This document shows positions 6,090 to 8,230 of a stretch of DNA of 8,230 bases, piece after piece (position 1 is the stretch's first letter; each line of letters starts with the position of its first letter). The translations under genes and the position numbers were made by a program. Origin of the DNA: Candidatus Woesearchaeota archaeon (GTDB lineage Archaea; Nanobdellota; Nanobdellia; Woesearchaeales; WALR01); assembly GCA_015522765.1 (NCBI GenBank), contig WALR01000121.1, positions 1 through 8,230 of the forward strand, given 5' to 3'. The notes beneath the pieces are model-generated. The model ran no database searches. It had not been told where the DNA came from and saw only the letters and a program-made list of their open reading frames with translations.

Positions 6090-8230
6090 TTATGATTTAA
6101 CCCTGTAATCTGTGAGGTTGTATTTCATTGTGCCTGTATGGTACAAGTCTATCTTAAGGGGATAAGTGTCGTTTGTTACAGTTGTTATGTTGTAAAGCGA
6201 GCCGTATGAGTCGATGGGGCAGTCATTCATAAGGAAGCAGTAATCCACATAGCTCTTGTTGGAGTCATGCTGGATAAAAGAGAACACCTCAGGCTCCATT
6301 ATGGATTCTATGCCGCAGCATGAAGATGAAGAATTGGTGACATTTGCCAATCTGTCAAGGAAGGAGGGGGCAAGATACTCATGCTTAAATTTATGGGAGT
6401 AAATAAACTCCTTGAATAGGCTGACATTCCAGTAGGTTATGTTTGTGGGGCTTATGTTCTTGGTGTACTGGAGTCTTGTTGATATCGAGAAGAGGGGGTC
6501 TTCAAAGTTTGCTATGCTGAACTTTGCTGTCTTGACATCCGTCCAGTTCCATGATGCAATTATACCGTTAAGCGATAGATGAACCTTGGCAAGGACGCCT
6601 GCACTCCATGGCCCTGTTTCATTGTCCTGAAACACGGAAACATTCTCAAGCGAATACGAGAGGTTAAGGTGGAGCTTCGAGTCAACAATACCCGAGAAGG
6701 CGTTCATCAGCTTGGTAAATGTGTAATTCCCAGCTTCATTGTTCCCCGCAAGACAGCCTATATCATAGGTGGACCTGTTAAACACTGTTCCATTTGAGTA
6801 TGAGCCGGCGGTTATTGCTACAGAATAATCACTCACATTGACTCCTGTACATGCCTCTAAAAGAAGGTTGTAACGCTCGCCCTTTGTGAGCATTATCCTC
6901 TGGCTTATAAAAGAAAAATTATAATCAACAAATGAGGAGTTAAATATGTCCTCTCTCTTAACGCTTCCTATCTCATATGAGAAGTCATAGGGCGGGTAGC
7001 CGTTGTCACCCTCCTTTAAGAGATGAAGTGTGACTATCCCCGGCGCATTATCATTGTTCTTTATCATAAATTCCGCAATACCCATAAACCCGGTTTTATT
7101 TGCAATAAAGGACTGGGCGAGATAGCGGTTGAAGCCGAAGTCAAATCGTCCTGATAAAGGCCCGTCATTTATGATGTCACTCTTTATTGGAGAGATGTAG
7201 CTCTTAAAGAAGAGGTCGAAGCTCGAGTTGAGCCTCCATGAAGATGCCCCGTCAGTGGAGTAGGCAAGTTCTCCTGCAGCATAGCCGCTTGTGTTAAAAC
7301 TCCACCAATAACTCCTGTTAGAGGAAGAAGAGGAGCTTAGAACAATAAAATAGCGGGTCCCTGATTCCAGGAGGGGCGGGTTTGAGAGGGAGATGTTTAT
7401 CCAGTGGGGAGTTGTATTTGTAAAGCCGCTGATTGGCTGGGAGGAGAGAATATCATCTCCCGGGCAGTATTCTGAATCAGAGCATCCTGTCGTGGAGTTC
7501 ATAAGGGCATTCCTTATGCTAAGTGTCAGGGGGGCTGAGAGTGAGGAGTTTGGGCTTGAGTAAAGTTTGACTGAGACCTCCATTAAAAACCCTCTGATAG
7601 AAGGTGTAAATGATTGTGCAAGGACAATATTGTTCCCGAGATGGGGATCCGGCTCGCATGTTTTGTGCTCTGGGAAGCAACTTTCAAGAGAAGAGCAATC
7701 ATCATCCAGGCAGCAGCCGTCGGTGATGTTCCTGCATAATCCGTCTGTGCAGCATATCCCTGATTTGCAGAACTCATCAGAGGGGGCGCATCCGTAAAAA
7801 TAGGGATTATCCGTGTATATGGAAAAGTTATCACATATCTGTCCTCCATCGAGTTTAGCGTAACAGCTGGTATTTGCTCCGCATATGCTCAGGTTGTTGC
7901 ATAGCACGCCTACATTATCAATCCCGCACACAACATCCCCGCATGTATTCGTAGTTCCAAGGTCTATGCACTGCTTGCATATGCTGCAGTTTTCATAAAA
8001 CTCTCCGCATTCTTCAAGTATGGAGTTATTCTTAACAGTGTCTCTGCATGTGCCGTTGAACCTTGAATCAGAGATGCAGTAGGCGCATGCATCTGAGTTG
8101 TATGCTGAGTTGCATTCCCATTCTCCTGTTGGGGTGCATGTGTGGTTTTGTGATGTGCAGTCTCCGCTTCCTGAGGAGTCTGTGCATGCCCATGGTATTG
8201 TGTCTGTGGTGTTGTAGTATCCTCCTGCTC
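6090..8230 (-). CDS. Large secreted Cys-rich, multi-domain surface protein, 5' end cut by window
   Basis: The frame is open from the window edge to TAA at 6090 and gives 712 residues (numbered here from the first complete codon). A GTG at 7931 could be read as a start, but the frame continues upstream without a stop and with the same Cys-rich composition, so the true start is outside. Residues 1-191 hold 27 cysteines in CxxC and CC spacings, including GCCLDDDC (171-178), and should be disulfide-bonded. Residues 199-346 and 350-493 are two related beta-sandwich-like domains, each opening with LAQSF and carrying a G-x-R-Y-x-x-x-L strand. Residues 499-712 form a third domain with CCGIES (637-642). 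I count about 36 N-X-S/T sequons, roughly one per 20 residues, fitting an N-glycosylated archaeal cell-surface protein. There is no C-terminal membrane anchor, so any anchor or pilin-like signal must be at the unseen N-terminus. The gene ends 119 bases before the filament operon, suggesting a filament-linked adhesin or exported substrate; this is inferred. Confidence 0.85.
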   Translation of the reverse strand, partial: AGGYYNTTDTIPWACTDSSGSGDCTSQNHTCTPTGEWECNSAYNSDACAYCISDSRFNGTCRDTVKNNSILEECGEFYENCSICKQCIDLGTTNTCGDVVCGIDNVGVLCNNLSICGANTSCYAKLDGGQICDNFSIYTDNPYFYGCAPSDEFCKSGICCTDGLCRNITDGCCLDDDCSSLESCFPEHKTCEPDPHLGNNIVLAQSFTPSIRGFLMEVSVKLYSSPNSSLSAPLTLSIRNALMNSTTGCSDSEYCPGDDILSSQPISGFTNTTPHWINISLSNPPLLESGTRYFIVLSSSSSSNRSYWWSFNTSGYAAGELAYSTDGASSWRLNSSFDLFFKSYISPIKSDIINDGPLSGRFDFGFNRYLAQSFIANKTGFMGIAEFMIKNNDNAPGIVTLHLLKEGDNGYPPYDFSYEIGSVKREDIFNSSFVDYNFSFISQRIMLTKGERYNLLLEACTGVNVSDYSVAITAGSYSNGTVFNRSTYDIGCLAGNNEAGNYTFTKLMNAFSGIVDSKLHLNLSYSLENVSVFQDNETGPWSAGVLAKVHLSLNGIIASWNWTDVKTAKFSIANFEDPLFSISTRLQYTKNISPTNITYWNVSLFKEFIYSHKFKHEYLAPSFLDRLANVTNSSSSCCGIESIMEPEVFSFIQHDSNKSYVDYCFLMNDCPIDSYGSLYNITTVTNDTYPLKIDLYHTGTMKYNLTDYRVKS
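6750..7634 (-). repeat. Two tandem beta-sandwich-like domains in the surface protein
   Basis: Window-frame residues 199-346 and 350-493 share an order of motifs. LAQSFTPSIRGF (203-214) matches LAQSFIANKTGF (370-381), and SGTRYFIVL (289-297) matches KGERYNLLL (449-457). Between them lie alternating hydrophobic strands. The first domain ends with an S-T-D-G-A-S-S-W segment and DLFFKSY. The pattern resembles the extracellular jelly-roll type domains often attached to secreted proteins as binding or spacer modules; the exact family was not tested. Confidence 0.6.
7656..8230 (-). other. Cys-rich N-terminal region of the surface protein
   Basis: Residues 1-191 of the visible protein contain 27 cysteines. 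Recurrent spacings are CAYC-x9-C (48-61) and CKQC-x8-C (84-96), followed by CC at 159-160 and GCCLDDDC at 171-178. Even spacing through the stretch, many sequons and few hydrophobic residues fit small disulfide-stabilised extracellular modules. The acidic CCxxDDC could also bind a divalent metal ion, which is speculative. Confidence 0.6.

Noticed and set aside
7583..7849. Minus-strand 88-codon frame inside the surface-protein gene
   Set aside because: It overlaps the Cys-rich and sandwich region in another frame and shows no domain or start signal; the long frame is clearly the coding one.
7929..7931. GTG at 7931 as the start of the surface protein
   Set aside because: The same frame runs on without a stop to the window edge with the same Cys-rich, sequon-rich composition, and no ribosome binding site or signal peptide follows the GTG.
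1..8230. CRISPR arrays, tRNA or rRNA genes, insertion sequences
   Set aside because: No direct-repeat/spacer pattern, tRNA-like fold, rRNA segment or transposase was found by eye; almost all of the window is coding on the minus strand.

Overview
All five genes in this window lie on the minus strand, so transcription runs from high to low coordinates. The organism is most likely an archaeon. The 885-residue gene has a BRE/TATA-type promoter (minus strand ACAAAACC followed by TTTATAAA), Shine-Dalgarno motifs of the GGAGG/GTGAGG kind stand before several genes, and the ATPase and membrane proteins resemble archaeal type IV filament (archaellum and pilus) machinery. The secreted protein is dense in N-X-S/T sequons and has Cys-rich modules with CCxxDDC-type spacing, a style I associate with uncultivated archaeal (for example DPANN-like) genomes. 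That lineage guess is weak, and nothing in the window fixes the taxon.

Layout in transcription order. (1) 8230-6090: C-terminal 712 residues of a large secreted or surface protein. It has a Cys-rich N-terminal part, two tandem beta-sandwich-like domains and a C-terminal domain with a CCGIES motif. Its start lies outside the window. (2) 6089-5971: intergenic region with the promoter of the next unit. (3) 5970-3313: an 885-residue cytoplasmic protein with an N-terminal winged helix-turn-helix, followed by helical repeats with a 74-residue period, a charged linker and two short TPR-like hairpins. (4) 3274-1799: the secretion/assembly ATPase (GspE/TadA/FlaI class), with TTG as start. (5) 1768-950: a first GspF/TadB/FlaJ-type platform protein. 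(6) 931-1: a second platform protein of the same family, cut at its 3' end by the window edge.

Genes 3 to 6 form a tight transcription unit (gaps of 38, 30 and 18 bases). Together they supply the inner-membrane motor of a type IV filament: one ATPase and two single-domain platform proteins. This is the Tad/Epd-like split arrangement rather than the one long FlaJ of archaella. No prepilin peptidase or obvious short pilin gene is visible. The upstream secreted protein is a plausible filament-associated or exported surface partner, inferred from position and domain style only. The most unusual part is the winged-helix plus 74-residue-repeat protein at the head of the operon. I cannot assign it to a characterised family; it may be a cytoplasmic adaptor or regulator of the filament motor.
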